Shown: positions 18,989 to 28,085, counted from the stretch's first letter. The stretch: DNA of 42,286 nt from Candidatus Crickella caballi (GCA_018064665.1 JAGHUV010000007.1:1-42286); one strand, 5' to 3'. Program-made: numbers and translations. The notes: generated by a model not told the origin, from the letters alone.

Positions 18989-19012
18989 CTGAACAGACGA
19001 AAGGGATAGAGT

Positions 19013-19705
19013 ATGGCTAGATTAAATGTTAAACCGACTCGTATGGTCCTTTCTAAGCTCAAGGGTCAGCTCAAGGTAGCGGTCAAGGGACATAAGCTTC
19101 TGAAGGATAAGAGAGATGAGCTTATGAGAATCTTCATTGAACAGGCCAAAGAGATCAAGACCTTCCGTGAAGAAGTAGATCCGAAGCTGGAGGAGGTATA
19201 TCAGAGCTTCGCAGTAGCAAGAGCGGTAGTATCACCGGAAATGCTCGAGGAAGCACTGATGTTCCCTAAGACGAGTGTATCGCTTGTTGCGACTACCAAG
19301 AACGTAATGAGTGTAGATGTACCGTCTTTCGACTTTAAGCAGTCGTCAAACGATACGGACAGCGTATATCCGTACGGCTTTGCGACTACATCCGGCGCAC
19401 TGGATCAGGCTATTGAGAAGCTGACTGCACTTTTCCCGCAGCTGATGAAGCTGGCTGAGATGGAGAAGGAAGCAATGCTGCTGGCCGACGAGATCGAGAA
19501 GACAAGAAGACGTGTTAACGCCCTTGAGTATGTCAAGATTCCGGCTTATCAGGAGACCATAAAGTACATCAAGATGAAGCTCTCGGAAGACGAGCGTGGT
19601 AATCAGACCCGTCTTATGAAGGTCAAGGATATGATGCTTGAGGAAGAAAGACAGAAACAGCTGGCGAGAGACGCGGAAATGCTGGCTAAAGCCGACGCAA
19701 GCTAA
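19013..19705 (+). CDS. ntpD: V-type ATPase subunit D (central rotor shaft)
   Basis: The 230-aa protein begins ARLNVKPTRMVLSKLKGQL, the diagnostic start of subunit D, and has long helices at both ends that make the antiparallel coiled-coil shaft inside A3B3, with RRRVNALEYVKIPAYQETIKYI in two parts near the C-terminus. The ribosome site AAAGGGA precedes the ATG. It is the last gene before the operon terminator; no ntpJ-like K+ transporter gene follows, unlike E. hirae. Confidence 0.94.
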   Translation: MARLNVKPTRMVLSKLKGQLKVAVKGHKLLKDKRDELMRIFIEQAKEIKTFREEVDPKLEEVYQSFAVARAVVSPEMLEEALMFPKTSVSLVATTKNVMSVDVPSFDFKQSSNDTDSVYPYGFATTSGALDQAIEKLTALFPQLMKLAEMEKEAMLLADEIEKTRRRVNALEYVKIPAYQETIKYIKMKLSEDERGNQTRLMKVKDMMLEEERQKQLARDAEMLAKADAS

Positions 19706-19752
19706 TAATCTGTGTGAGTCGGACGAATGCCGGACGAGTATAATGCGGAGAA

Positions 19753-19778
19753 AGGGGCGATGCAAATCGCCTCTTTTT
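19753..19778 (+). terminator. terminator of the V-ATPase operon
   Basis: A 9-bp stem (19753-19761 with 19766-19774; AGGGGCGAT/ATCGCCTCT with one G-T pair) around the stable loop GCAA is followed by five T residues. It lies 48 bp after the ntpD stop codon. Confidence 0.9.
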
Positions 19779-19810
19779 AGGTTAATAAAATGCAGATTGA
19801 GTCGTAATAT

Positions 19811-19839
19811 TTGTTAGTTTGAGTGCGATATACTATAAT
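19811..19839 (+). promoter_or_regulatory. promoter of the phosphohexomutase gene
   Basis: TTGTTA (19811-19816) and a perfect TATAAT (19834-19839) are spaced by 17 bp. The start point would be near 19846, about 25 bases upstream of ATG 19871 and before its GGAGG ribosome site. Confidence 0.8.
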
Positions 19840-19870
19840 AAATAAAAAGAAACACATCGGAGGAAAGAAA

Positions 19871-21361
19871 ATGAGTATAGCGAAGTTGCAGAACGGCAGT
19901 GACATCAGGGGAATTGCTCTTGAGGGCGTTGCGGGTGAGGAAGTCAATCTCACAGAAATAAGAGCGGGAGCTATTGCTTCGTCTTATGTTGAGTGGCTGG
20001 CTCACAAAGTGAACAAGAATCCTTTTGAGCTGAAGATCTGTATAGGACATGACCCGAGACTGAGCGCTGATCCGCTGATGAGAGGCCTTAAGAAGGGCAT
20101 TTGTATTATGGGCTCCCGCGTATGGGATGCGGGACTTGCAAGTACACCGGGAATGTTCATGGCTAACGTAATGCCGTTCTTTGATTTCGATGGATCGATA
20201 ATGGTTACGGCAAGCCATCTGCCTTGGAACAGAAACGGCTTGAAATTCTTCACTGCTCAGGGCGGACTCGAGAAGGAGGACATAGAACTCATCCTTAAGA
20301 AAGCGGCCAAAATCGCATTTGTGGGAGAATGGTATGAATCAGAGAATGCCAATGTTATGGAAATGTATGCCGCTCAGCTGAGACAGATGATCAGCAGCGG
20401 TCTGGCCGATATGGGCGGTAACCTGAACGGAATGCATATCGTTGTAGACGCCGGAAACGGTTCGGGAGGCTTCTTTGTTAAACAGGTACTCGAACCTCTC
20501 GGTGCGGACTGCAGCGGAAGCCAGTTCCTCGAGCCGGACGGAAACTTCCCTAACCACCAGCCTAATCCGGAGGATCCTGAAGCAATGGCATCCGTATGCA
20601 AGGCTGTTACAGACAATAATGCGGATCTCGGAATCATTTTTGATACCGATGTTGACAGAAGCGCTGCAGTAGGTCCTGACGGAAAGCCTATCGCAAGAAA
20701 TGAGATCGTCGCTTTGGCAGCGGCACTCGGCGCAGACGACTATCCGGGCGGAACAGTTGTAACCGACAGCATTACATCAAACGAACTTCATGACTTCCTT
20801 GAGAACAAGCTGGGGCTCAGGCATTACAGATACAAGAGAGGCTACAGGAACGTTATCAACAAAGCAATGGAGCTGAGCGAAGCAGGAGAGAAGGCTTTTC
20901 TGGCTATAGAAACCTCCGGACATGCTGCTTTCTCGGACAACTATTATCTGGATGACGGAGCTTTCCTGGCAGTGCAGATCATTGTCGCTGCAGCAAGACT
21001 GAAGAAGGAAGGCAAGACAATCAATTCTCTGATGGAGGGTCTCGGAGCACCGCTTGAGGCACGCGAAATCAGAATTAAGATCACTGCAGAGGACTTTGCG
21101 GGACTTGGCACGGAGATACTTGAGGGTATGAGCGAGTGGGTAGCAAAGACGGATGGTCTTGAGCTTGAAGAGCCTAACTATGAAGGCGTCAGAGTGAATT
21201 ATGAAATCGAAGGAGCTAAGGGCTGGTTCCTCCTGAGAAAATCACTGCATGATCCGGTAATGCCTCTCAATATCGAATCAGACACAGAAGGCGGGGTTGA
21301 GAAGACTTATAAGTTGATCAAAGCCTTCCTCTCTGAATACGAGGGTATTGTGTTGCCGTAG
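19871..21361 (+). CDS. phosphohexomutase (phosphoglucomutase/phosphomannomutase family)
   Basis: The 496-aa enzyme interconverts hexose 1- and 6-phosphates. The phosphoserine loop is TASHLPWN with Ser115, the Mg2+ loop is DTDVDR at 258-263, and the sugar-recognition loop is ETSGHA from Glu347. Domain 4 with the phosphate-binding site is at the C-terminus. The ATG at 19871 follows GGAGGAAAG; an in-frame upstream ATG at 19823 would lie before the predicted transcription start, so is rejected. The substrate (glucose, mannose or glucosamine phosphate) cannot be fixed from sequence. The active-site serine motif has HLPWN rather than the commoner HNP. Confidence 0.88.
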   Translation: MSIAKLQNGSDIRGIALEGVAGEEVNLTEIRAGAIASSYVEWLAHKVNKNPFELKICIGHDPRLSADPLMRGLKKGICIMGSRVWDAGLASTPGMFMANVMPFFDFDGSIMVTASHLPWNRNGLKFFTAQGGLEKEDIELILKKAAKIAFVGEWYESENANVMEMYAAQLRQMISSGLADMGGNLNGMHIVVDAGNGSGGFFVKQVLEPLGADCSGSQFLEPDGNFPNHQPNPEDPEAMASVCKAVTDNNADLGIIFDTDVDRSAAVGPDGKPIARNEIVALAAALGADDYPGGTVVTDSITSNELHDFLENKLGLRHYRYKRGYRNVINKAMELSEAGEKAFLAIETSGHAAFSDNYYLDDGAFLAVQIIVAAARLKKEGKTINSLMEGLGAPLEAREIRIKITAEDFAGLGTEILEGMSEWVAKTDGLELEEPNYEGVRVNYEIEGAKGWFLLRKSLHDPVMPLNIESDTEGGVEKTYKLIKAFLSEYEGIVLP

Positions 21362-21402
21362 CAGTAACTGAGAAATACGACCAATCATAATGGAGATAAA
21401 GC

Positions 21403-22146
21403 ATGAGTAAAGGCAGGAAGAAAACAAACAGCAGAGTAAGAAAAATTGCTGCAGATGTTATAATCATCTGCCTTCTTGGCATTATTGCTGTTTGCGGATA
21501 TAACCTGTACACGATCTTCCGCGATTATAAGGCGGATCAGAACTCCTATACCAGGATTCAGGAGAGTGCGGTAGCGGAAGAGTTTGACGGCAATGTGGAT
21601 TTTGATGCACTGAAAGCTATCAATCCCGATGTTATAGCATGGCTTTACCTTAAAGATACGAAGATCAATTATCCTGTTGTCAAGGCTCCGGATAATTCCA
21701 AATATCTGAGCACGCTTTTTGACGGAAGCGCGGGCGGCGCGGGAACTCTGTTTACAGACTGCTATACAGAGAATCCGTTCGGACAGTTCAGCACTATCGT
21801 CTACGGCCATCATATGAAGGACAAGTCCATGTTCTGTTCTCTGGACTACTTCAGGGATTCATCCTTCACTGATGAACACCCTCAATTTGAGCTGGTAACC
21901 CCGGAGGGGGAATACCATCTCGAGGTATGGGCATATGTCAACGTGCCTTCCGACAGTAAGCTCTATACCGTAAACGTGAGCGGAAATGACAGAGAGCCGT
22001 ATCTCAATATGATAAGAGAAAACGCCGACTACTTAACTGATGTCAGCGTCGGCGTTGATGATAATATTGTTCTGCTCAGTACCTGCGGGTATGAGTATGA
22101 AAATGCAAGACACGTAGTTGTGTGCAAGATGGTTCCCCGGGATTAA
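21403..22146 (+). CDS. srtB: class B sortase
   Basis: The 247-aa protein has a basic N-terminus, one membrane anchor (about 16-36) and a sortase barrel. Catalytic residues are His136 (YGHHMKD), Cys228 (LLSTCGYE) and Arg236 (ENARHVV). The region DTKINYPVVKAPDN and the TLFTDCYTENPF segment are typical of class B. Sortases of this type cleave a C-terminal sorting signal and attach surface proteins to peptidoglycan or pilin. No protein with a recognisable sorting signal is encoded in the window, so the substrates lie elsewhere. The gene ends in a 4-bp convergent overlap with the CDF transporter gene. Confidence 0.92.
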   Translation: MSKGRKKTNSRVRKIAADVIIICLLGIIAVCGYNLYTIFRDYKADQNSYTRIQESAVAEEFDGNVDFDALKAINPDVIAWLYLKDTKINYPVVKAPDNSKYLSTLFDGSAGGAGTLFTDCYTENPFGQFSTIVYGHHMKDKSMFCSLDYFRDSSFTDEHPQFELVTPEGEYHLEVWAYVNVPSDSKLYTVNVSGNDREPYLNMIRENADYLTDVSVGVDDNIVLLSTCGYEYENARHVVVCKMVPRD

Positions 22147-23291
22147 TCACTCATATCCACATCGAGGTTGACCCTTACGATGTATTCAGGATACAGAGCT
22201 TCGACTTCCTTCCTGATTTCCTCGCAGATTGCGTTCATGTCGGGAGCTTCGAATCTGACAACTACATCGAAAGATATGAGTTTACGCTCATCGCTGATGT
22301 AGAATCCGTGGAATCCTTTAACAAATTCATGAGCAAGAGCTATGCCGCTGAGCTTAGAACGAGCAGCGGCTTTTTCTTTGTCATCTGTATTGGAAGCATA
22401 GATGCTTACTGCTGTAAGTATTACGTTGAATTCCGCAAATACGGCATCCATGATTCTTCTGGTCAGGTCATCAAGCTTTTCGATGCTGTAATCATCAGGG
22501 ATCTCAATGTGAACTGATCCAAGATAGATGTCCGGGCCGTAATTGTGAAGAGTAAGGTCATACGCACCATGAACATCCTCAAAGGTGGCGATAAATCTCT
22601 TGATACTTACGGAAAGTTCTTTATCAACACGTTCGCCCAGCAGCTGACTGATGGTTTCGCGCATTACATCGATGCCTGCTTTGATGATTACGAGCGCAAT
22701 AACTGCACCAAGATATGCTTCGAGGCTGATACCGAAAATCAGGAAAATGCCGGCAGCAACAAGAGTGGATGCTGAAATAACTGAGTCCATAAGAGCGTCT
22801 TTACCGGAGGCTTCAAGTGAACCGGAGTTAACCTTCCTGCCGACGGACTGTACGTAGCGGCCGAGAAGAATTTTGGTAACAACGGCAACCGCAACTATGA
22901 TGAGCGATATTGTGTTATAGTCCGGAACTGCCGGGTCGATAATTTTCTTAACTGATTCTATGAAAGCTGTAACACCTGCGTACATGATGATGACGGAGAT
23001 GATCATAGCACTCAGATACTCTATTCTGCCGTATCCGTAAGGATGCTTATAATCGGGAGCCTTGGCAGCGAGCTTGGTTCCTGCTACCGTAATGATTGAA
23101 CTGAGTGCATCACTCAGATTGTTTACGGCGTCAAGTGTGATTGCGATAGAGTGAGTCAACATTCCTACGAATGCCTTGAAGCCGGCCAGACATATATTGA
23201 CAATAATGCCGATGATGCTGGTCTTTATTATCTGTTTCTCACGATCGGCAACGATAGCCTTGCCGTCGACTACTTTGTTTTCATTGTCCAT
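22143..23291 (-). CDS. cation diffusion facilitator (CDF) transporter, manganese-type site A
   Basis: The 382-aa transporter has about six TM helices in the N-terminal 200 residues and a cytoplasmic C-terminal domain longer than in basic CDF proteins. Transport site A reads N57-x3-D61 in TM2 (DAVNNLSDA) and D165-x3-D169 in TM5 (KDALMDS). This Asn-Asp-Asp-Asp set is that of MntE-type manganese exporters; zinc transporters have His or Asp-Asp-His-Asp instead. The motif HPYGYGRIEYLSA is a general CDF feature. An AGGAGGG site precedes the ATG on the minus strand. It runs opposite to the sortase gene, and the two stop codons overlap. Confidence 0.88.
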   Translation of the reverse strand: MDNENKVVDGKAIVADREKQIIKTSIIGIIVNICLAGFKAFVGMLTHSIAITLDAVNNLSDALSSIITVAGTKLAAKAPDYKHPYGYGRIEYLSAMIISVIIMYAGVTAFIESVKKIIDPAVPDYNTISLIIVAVAVVTKILLGRYVQSVGRKVNSGSLEASGKDALMDSVISASTLVAAGIFLIFGISLEAYLGAVIALVIIKAGIDVMRETISQLLGERVDKELSVSIKRFIATFEDVHGAYDLTLHNYGPDIYLGSVHIEIPDDYSIEKLDDLTRRIMDAVFAEFNVILTAVSIYASNTDDKEKAAARSKLSGIALAHEFVKGFHGFYISDERKLISFDVVVRFEAPDMNAICEEIRKEVEALYPEYIVRVNLDVDMSD

Positions 23292-23443
23292 TTTACCCTC
23301 CTAAAACACTTCATATATGTTAACACATCAATGATGCAGGGGATACATAATTATTTCGGATAGGGTAAGTATTAAAAACGATACAATAATTTAGTAAAAC
23401 AAACAATTTTTTTATAAAAATTTAATAAATTTCACAAAAAGTG

Positions 23444-23472
23444 TTGACAGCTTTACAGACGAATGTTATTCT
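23444..23472 (+). promoter_or_regulatory. promoter of the NSS symporter gene
   Basis: A perfect -35 TTGACA (23444-23449) and TATTCT (23467-23472) are separated by 17 bp, downstream of an A/T-rich stretch that could act as an UP element. The leader would be about 70 bases. Confidence 0.85.
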
Positions 23473-23481
23473 ACTGGTGTA

Positions 23482-23531
23482 GTATTTTGACTAAATACCA
23501 ATTGACCTGCTTCCGCGGGTTTTATTTATTA
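23482..23531 (+). promoter_or_regulatory. two leader hairpins, the second attenuator-like, before the NSS gene
   Basis: Between promoter and gene, GTATTT/AAATAC (23482-23487 with 23493-23498) and ACCTGC/GCGGGT (23505-23510 with 23515-23520) can form two hairpins. The second is followed by TTTTATTTATT, like a weak terminator, and then the AAGGAG ribosome site. This could be a small attenuator or just mRNA structure. No named riboswitch fits in this short space. Confidence 0.35.
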
Positions 23532-23550
23532 CTAAAGGAGAATAATAAAA

Positions 23551-25023
23551 ATGGAAAAAAAGAAAAAGGTTGGATTTGCGAGCTCGTTCGGCTTCATAAT
23601 GGCAGCTGCGGGCTCAGCGGTAGGTCTCGGTAATCTGTGGGGATTCCCTTATAAGACAGCAAAGGGCGGCGGTGCTACATTCGTATTTATTTACATTCTT
23701 TGCGTATTATTCCTTGGATTCATTGCAATGCTTACTGAGATGCATATCGGTAAGAGAGCGCAGGCCAACCCTATCACTGCATATAAGAGCATCAACAAGA
23801 AGTTCGGATGGGTAGGACTTTTCGCTGTAGTCGTTCCATTCTTCATCACTTGCTATTACAGTGTACTGGGTGGCTGGACAGTAAAGTATGCTGTCAACTC
23901 ATTCAAGGGTAACTCCGGTATCATCGGAACATTCTCCGTTGATACAGCACAGGTAGTACTCTTTACTGCTGTATTCATTGGACTCGCACTGCTCATCATC
24001 GCAGGCGGTGTTGAAGGCGGAATCGAGAAGCTGTCAAAGGCACTCATGCCTACACTGTTCGTTATCCTTGTTGGAATCGTAGTTTACTCACTCTGCCTTG
24101 GTGATGGAGTTGAAGAGGGTCTGAAGTTCTATCTGAGCCCAGATTTCTCAGCTATCACATTCAGTACAGTACTGATGGCAATGGGACAGGCATTCTTCTC
24201 ACTCTCCATCGGCATGGGTATCCTGGTAACATACGGATCATATTGCGGTGAGGACATCAACCTTGTTAAGTCAACAGGCATGATCTGCCTCTTCGATACA
24301 CTGGTTGCATTCCTTGCAGGACTGGCTATCTTCCCTGCAGTTGCACACTTCGATGCATCACTGCTCGACGGATCAAAGGGCGTTGCACTGATGTACGTAA
24401 TTCTTCCGGAAGTATTCGATTCAATGGGATTTGCAGGAAAGATCGTTTCATTCTTCTTCTTCGCAATGGTAGCAATCGCTGCAATAACATCCATCATCTC
24501 ACTGTACGAAGTATGCACACAGTTCGTAATTCAGAAGTTCCATGTTAAGAGAGTTAAAGCTATCGCAGCTGTAAGTGTTGTGTCATTTGCAATCTCGATC
24601 CCTGTTGGAATTTCTCTGGGACACGTAGGAATCCTCGAAGAATCAGGACCTGCACTGTTCGGACTTGACTGGCTGACATTCTTCGATGAGGTAACCAACA
24701 CTCTGGCTATGCCGTTCTGCGCTCTGATGAGTTGCGTCCTTGTAGGATGGGCACTCAAGCCTGGTAAGGCAGTTGAAGAGATGAAGGCTCAGGGCAGTTC
24801 ATTTGCTCCATGGCTGGAAAAAGCATACAAGGTATTTGTAAAGTACATCACACCTATCCTGATCCTCGTAGTAGAGGTTGGCGGAATCAAAAACGAGATC
24901 GCTGCAGGAAACGCTGCAGTAGTAATCGGAGCTGTTATCCTGGTTGTACTCAGTATCGCAGTATACTTTGTTGCATTCGTTAACAGCGAAACAGGTACTA
25001 ACGAAGACGAAAAGGTTGCGTAA
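23551..25023 (+). CDS. neurotransmitter:sodium symporter (NSS/SNF) family transporter
   Basis: The 490-aa membrane protein has 11 or 12 hydrophobic helices. TM1 holds the unwound Na+/substrate site GSAVGLGNLWGFPYKTAKGGGATF, seen here as AAAGSAVGLGNLWGFPY then KTAKGGG, which is diagnostic for the family (LeuT, MhsT, Tyt1). These bacterial members import amino acids with Na+, often aromatic or branched ones; the substrate cannot be predicted. The Na+-type V-ATPase in the same window could supply the Na+ gradient, which is an inference. The gene is monocistronic, with promoter and terminator on either side. Ribosome site AAAGGAG. Confidence 0.93.
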   Translation: MEKKKKVGFASSFGFIMAAAGSAVGLGNLWGFPYKTAKGGGATFVFIYILCVLFLGFIAMLTEMHIGKRAQANPITAYKSINKKFGWVGLFAVVVPFFITCYYSVLGGWTVKYAVNSFKGNSGIIGTFSVDTAQVVLFTAVFIGLALLIIAGGVEGGIEKLSKALMPTLFVILVGIVVYSLCLGDGVEEGLKFYLSPDFSAITFSTVLMAMGQAFFSLSIGMGILVTYGSYCGEDINLVKSTGMICLFDTLVAFLAGLAIFPAVAHFDASLLDGSKGVALMYVILPEVFDSMGFAGKIVSFFFFAMVAIAAITSIISLYEVCTQFVIQKFHVKRVKAIAAVSVVSFAISIPVGISLGHVGILEESGPALFGLDWLTFFDEVTNTLAMPFCALMSCVLVGWALKPGKAVEEMKAQGSSFAPWLEKAYKVFVKYITPILILVVEVGGIKNEIAAGNAAVVIGAVILVVLSIAVYFVAFVNSETGTNEDEKVA

Positions 25024-25091
25024 TAATTACATAGCTATGTGAACAGACTCGGCTGATGCTGTACCAGTCTGAGGAAGCGTAATACCTTCAT

Positions 25092-25125
25092 GAAAACAAG
25101 CGGAAATCCGCTTGTTTTCTTTTTT
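25092..25125 (+). terminator. terminator of the NSS symporter gene
   Basis: A perfect inverted repeat of 13 bp (25092-25104 with 25107-25119; core AACAAGCGGA/TCCGCTTGTT) with a very short loop is followed by six T residues. The A-run on its left side could make it work in both directions. Confidence 0.93.
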
Positions 25126-25164
25126 GAAAAAAGCATTTATGGTGCATGGATTTTGCAATCAATA

Positions 25165-25173
25165 TGGTATAAT
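25165..25173 (+). promoter_or_regulatory. extended -10 promoter of the xpaC-telA run
   Basis: TGGTATAAT (25165-25173) is an extended -10 element (TGn plus perfect TATAAT). No good -35 box lies at 16-18 bp, as often seen with extended -10 promoters. It sits 40 bp upstream of ATG 25213. Confidence 0.6.
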
Positions 25174-25212
25174 GTAAACGTAATTATAGCCATTTTAAGA
25201 AAGGAAAATACT

Positions 25213-26751
25213 ATGGCAACACAAACAGCTACAGCCGGTGGACGTCAGATGATCGTCGATTGGTTTGAAAACAATTTCAAGGAAGCTGCATCAAAGACTA
25301 CCAAGACTGCAAGGCTGGAGGATGGACGCGTAAGCTACAGCTTCTCCGTTATAAATGATTCGGGAATGGATTTCAGCAGATTCTCGTTCAAGGTCAAGGT
25401 ACTGAATAAGGCAGATAAAAAAGAAATCGGAACTGCAACTATCAATGCGGGCGAATGGTCAGCCGGTGAGAAGAAGACGTTCAAGTCGAATATCAATATT
25501 CCTGAGGGTGTTTCGGGTATATGCTTCGTAATGTTCTCCGAGTCTTTAAGCTACGACGGACAGCCGGCAGAGACAGATGGCGGACTCAAGGATATCGGAG
25601 ACTTTATCAGTGGAGACGGCGGTATGCTTGGTGAACTTTTCGGAACAGGCGGTATGCCGGAGACCGGCCATACAACAACTAAAACAAGAAGCACAACAAC
25701 TACTGTTGGAGGAACTACGACCAAGACAACCAAAACTACCACTACCAATGGCAAGAGAACGACTACCACTACCACCACAGTAACTAGCGGAAATACAGGA
25801 AAATCCAGGAGCTATGCTCAGCGTAAGAGCGACAAGAAACTAAATAAGATGAGGACGGGCAAATCCTCAGTTGTAGTATGGACTCTTGTTCTCGGTATCA
25901 TGTTCCTGTTCGCTTCCTTTGCGGATACCAACACGATGGAGCAGACTGTCGAGTATCTTGGATTCGGAGGCTTCTTCCTTCTGGGCAGCCTGATTTACAA
26001 GCTTATCGTCAACAAGAAGGGCAAGAGGATCAGATTTTACGAGGCTAATGTTAAGAAAAGAGGCAATACACCGATCGATGAGCTTGCTATCAAGAGAGGC
26101 GCAAAGCCGGACAAGGTAGCGGATGAACTTCAGCAGATGATCGCAGACGGATTTTTCCCTGAGGCATATATCGACATTAACAACGGACTGTTTGTAATGA
26201 CAGAGAATGGCGAGCCGATCGAGTCGATTGAGGATTCTGTGGCAGCAGGAAAGAAGGCAAGAAGAAAGGCTGCAAGAGAAAAGGGTCAGGTTCCGGATAC
26301 CATCGAGGATCTGATGATCATGACCGATGATGCAGAGATCAAGGCTAAGCTCAAGAGCCTCAAGGCAATACAGGATAAGGTTGCGGCACGTATCGTGGAG
26401 GTACCTAATCTTGAAAAACAGGTTAAGGACTACGAGGAGAAGTACTATCCTGAGGTGGTGCGTCTAACAGACGAGTACAACGAGAAGATCGCAAATCTCG
26501 ATGCTGCGGATAATGATTCCAATAAGTCAGGCCTTGAGATCAATGCAAGCCAGAAATCACTGGCAGAGCAGGCAAAGGAGATCAAGGAACAGCTTATCAA
26601 GATGATCGATCTTGTTATCGAAGCGAGTGAGAACCTTCTTGAGAGACTGCATGAGGATGATATCAACGACATTTCAACAGATATCAAATCTCTGCAGGCC
26701 ACACTGGCAAGCAAAGGACTTCTCGATTCGGATTTCGATGTAAAGTTATAA
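25213..26751 (+). CDS. XpaC-like membrane protein with N-terminal beta domain and poly-Thr linker
   Basis: The 512-aa protein has four parts. Residues about 10-125 look like a beta-sandwich (alternating strands, SYSFSVINDSGMDFSRFSFKV in pieces). Residues 154-190 are a linker almost wholly of Thr with Lys, Gly and Arg. Two TM segments lie at about 218-236 and 246-266. The rest resembles the XpaC family (5-bromo-4-chloroindolyl phosphate hydrolysis), with a helical module (ELAIKRGAKPDKVADELQQM, then GFFPEAYIDI) and a long acidic coiled coil. XpaC is usually paired with TelA, as here. I chose ATG 25213 behind AGAAAGGAAA; the frame is open further upstream only through the terminator. Function of the family is unknown. 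Confidence 0.72.
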   Translation: MATQTATAGGRQMIVDWFENNFKEAASKTTKTARLEDGRVSYSFSVINDSGMDFSRFSFKVKVLNKADKKEIGTATINAGEWSAGEKKTFKSNINIPEGVSGICFVMFSESLSYDGQPAETDGGLKDIGDFISGDGGMLGELFGTGGMPETGHTTTKTRSTTTTVGGTTTKTTKTTTTNGKRTTTTTTTVTSGNTGKSRSYAQRKSDKKLNKMRTGKSSVVVWTLVLGIMFLFASFADTNTMEQTVEYLGFGGFFLLGSLIYKLIVNKKGKRIRFYEANVKKRGNTPIDELAIKRGAKPDKVADELQQMIADGFFPEAYIDINNGLFVMTENGEPIESIEDSVAAGKKARRKAAREKGQVPDTIEDLMIMTDDAEIKAKLKSLKAIQDKVAARIVEVPNLEKQVKDYEEKYYPEVVRLTDEYNEKIANLDAADNDSNKSGLEINASQKSLAEQAKEIKEQLIKMIDLVIEASENLLERLHEDDINDISTDIKSLQATLASKGLLDSDFDVKL

Positions 26752-26825
26752 ACAGCTCTGAGAGCTGATACCTATAAGAACGGATACACTTTAGAGCTCA
26801 GATGAGCTGAAACAAGGAGGATAAA

Positions 26826-28070
26826 ATGGCAGAATTTGAAATGAACCCTAATGTTGCAGAAGAAATGACTAGCACACTGACTGAAAATGTAGCAGAAGAG
26901 ATCAAGGCTGTTTCCGAGCAGGCTGCAGCAATCGATCCAATGCCTGTACTTGATGTAGATACTAAGGTTGACGAGGCAGCACTTCAGAGCGCAACTAATT
27001 TCTCAGCAGATGAAATGGCACAGATCAAGGCTGTTGCAGAGAAGATCGACATTTCAGATACAACTACTGTAATGAGCTTCGGTGCAAGTGCACAGAAGAA
27101 GGTTGCAGATTTCGCTGACGGTGCACTTGAGAGCGTACGCGGCAAGGATATGGGAGAAACAGGACAGGTGCTTTCCGCACTGCTTGTTGAGCTCAGAACT
27201 AATGATGAAGATAAGAAGGGCTTCCTTGGCAAGATTTTCTCAAAGGGATCAAGAAAGTTTGAGGAGCTGAAGGCTCAGTACAGCTCAACAGAGGCTAATA
27301 TCGACAGACTCGTAGGCGTTCTCGAAGGTCATGAGACTCAGCTGCAGAAGGACATCGCTCAGCTGGATAAGCTCTATGATAAGAACAAGCTTTACTTCAA
27401 GGAAGTATCAATGTACATCGAAGCCGGAAAGCTTGCTATCGAGAAAGCTAAGACAGGTAAGCTGGTTGAGCTCCAGGAGAAGGCAAAGCAGACTAATGAT
27501 GCTGCAGATGCCCAGGAAGCTCAGGACTATGCAGATATGATCACAAGATTCGAGAAGAAGCTCTATGATCTCGAACTCAGCAGAACAGTATGCCTGCAGT
27601 CCGCACCTGAGATCAGAATGATCCAGAACAATGACACTATCATGTATGAGAAGATTCAGTCCACTATCATCAACGTAATTCCTATGTGGAAGACTCAGAT
27701 GGTTCTGGCTCTGAACAACTATCACACAGAGCAGGCTATCAAGGCAGAGAATGCTGTTACAGATGCTACTAACGATATGCTCAGAAAGAATGCAGAAATG
27801 CTCCACCAGAGCTCAGTTGCTGCTGCTGAGGCAAGCGAGAGAGGTATCGTAGATATCGAAACTCTTCAGGAGACTAACAATCAGCTCATCAGCGCTCTCG
27901 ATGAGATCCAGCAGATTCAGGAAAACGGCAAGGTTGCAAGAGCAACAGCTGAGAAGGAACTCGGAAGAATCGAGCAGGAGCTCAAGGAGAAGATGCTGGC
28001 AACAGCAAGCAATGCAGGCAAGAGCGTAGAGGAGATTCTCGAAGAAAGAGAGCTCCAGACACAGAACTAA
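26826..28070 (+). CDS. telA: TelA/YaaN-type toxic anion resistance protein
   Basis: The 414-aa, strongly helical cytoplasmic protein fits the TelA family (KlaA/YaaN/YceH), linked to tellurite and membrane-active stress resistance. Recognisable parts are GFLGKIFSKGSRKFEELKAQY in pieces, LQKDIAQLDKLYDKN, and the long SAPEIRMIQNNDTIMYEKIQ and VIPMWKTQMVLALNNY region, which is well conserved in the family. A strong AAGGAGG site precedes the ATG. It follows the XpaC-like gene by 74 bp; that gap contains two small AGCTC/GAGCT hairpins. The xpaC-telA pairing is known from Bacillus. The biochemical role is not established. Confidence 0.9.
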   Translation: MAEFEMNPNVAEEMTSTLTENVAEEIKAVSEQAAAIDPMPVLDVDTKVDEAALQSATNFSADEMAQIKAVAEKIDISDTTTVMSFGASAQKKVADFADGALESVRGKDMGETGQVLSALLVELRTNDEDKKGFLGKIFSKGSRKFEELKAQYSSTEANIDRLVGVLEGHETQLQKDIAQLDKLYDKNKLYFKEVSMYIEAGKLAIEKAKTGKLVELQEKAKQTNDAADAQEAQDYADMITRFEKKLYDLELSRTVCLQSAPEIRMIQNNDTIMYEKIQSTIINVIPMWKTQMVLALNNYHTEQAIKAENAVTDATNDMLRKNAEMLHQSSVAAAEASERGIVDIETLQETNNQLISALDEIQQIQENGKVARATAEKELGRIEQELKEKMLATASNAGKSVEEILEERELQTQN

Positions 28071-28085
28071 GAATATATAAGCACT

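Noticed and set aside
22122-22517. Plus-strand open frame opposite the CDF C-terminal domain
   Set aside because: The CDF gene on the minus strand has a ribosome site and all family motifs; the plus frame is a shadow.
25551-25778. Minus-strand valine-rich open frame opposite the poly-Thr linker
   Set aside because: It is the mirror of the Thr codons (ACN gives GTN on the other strand) and has no ribosome site.
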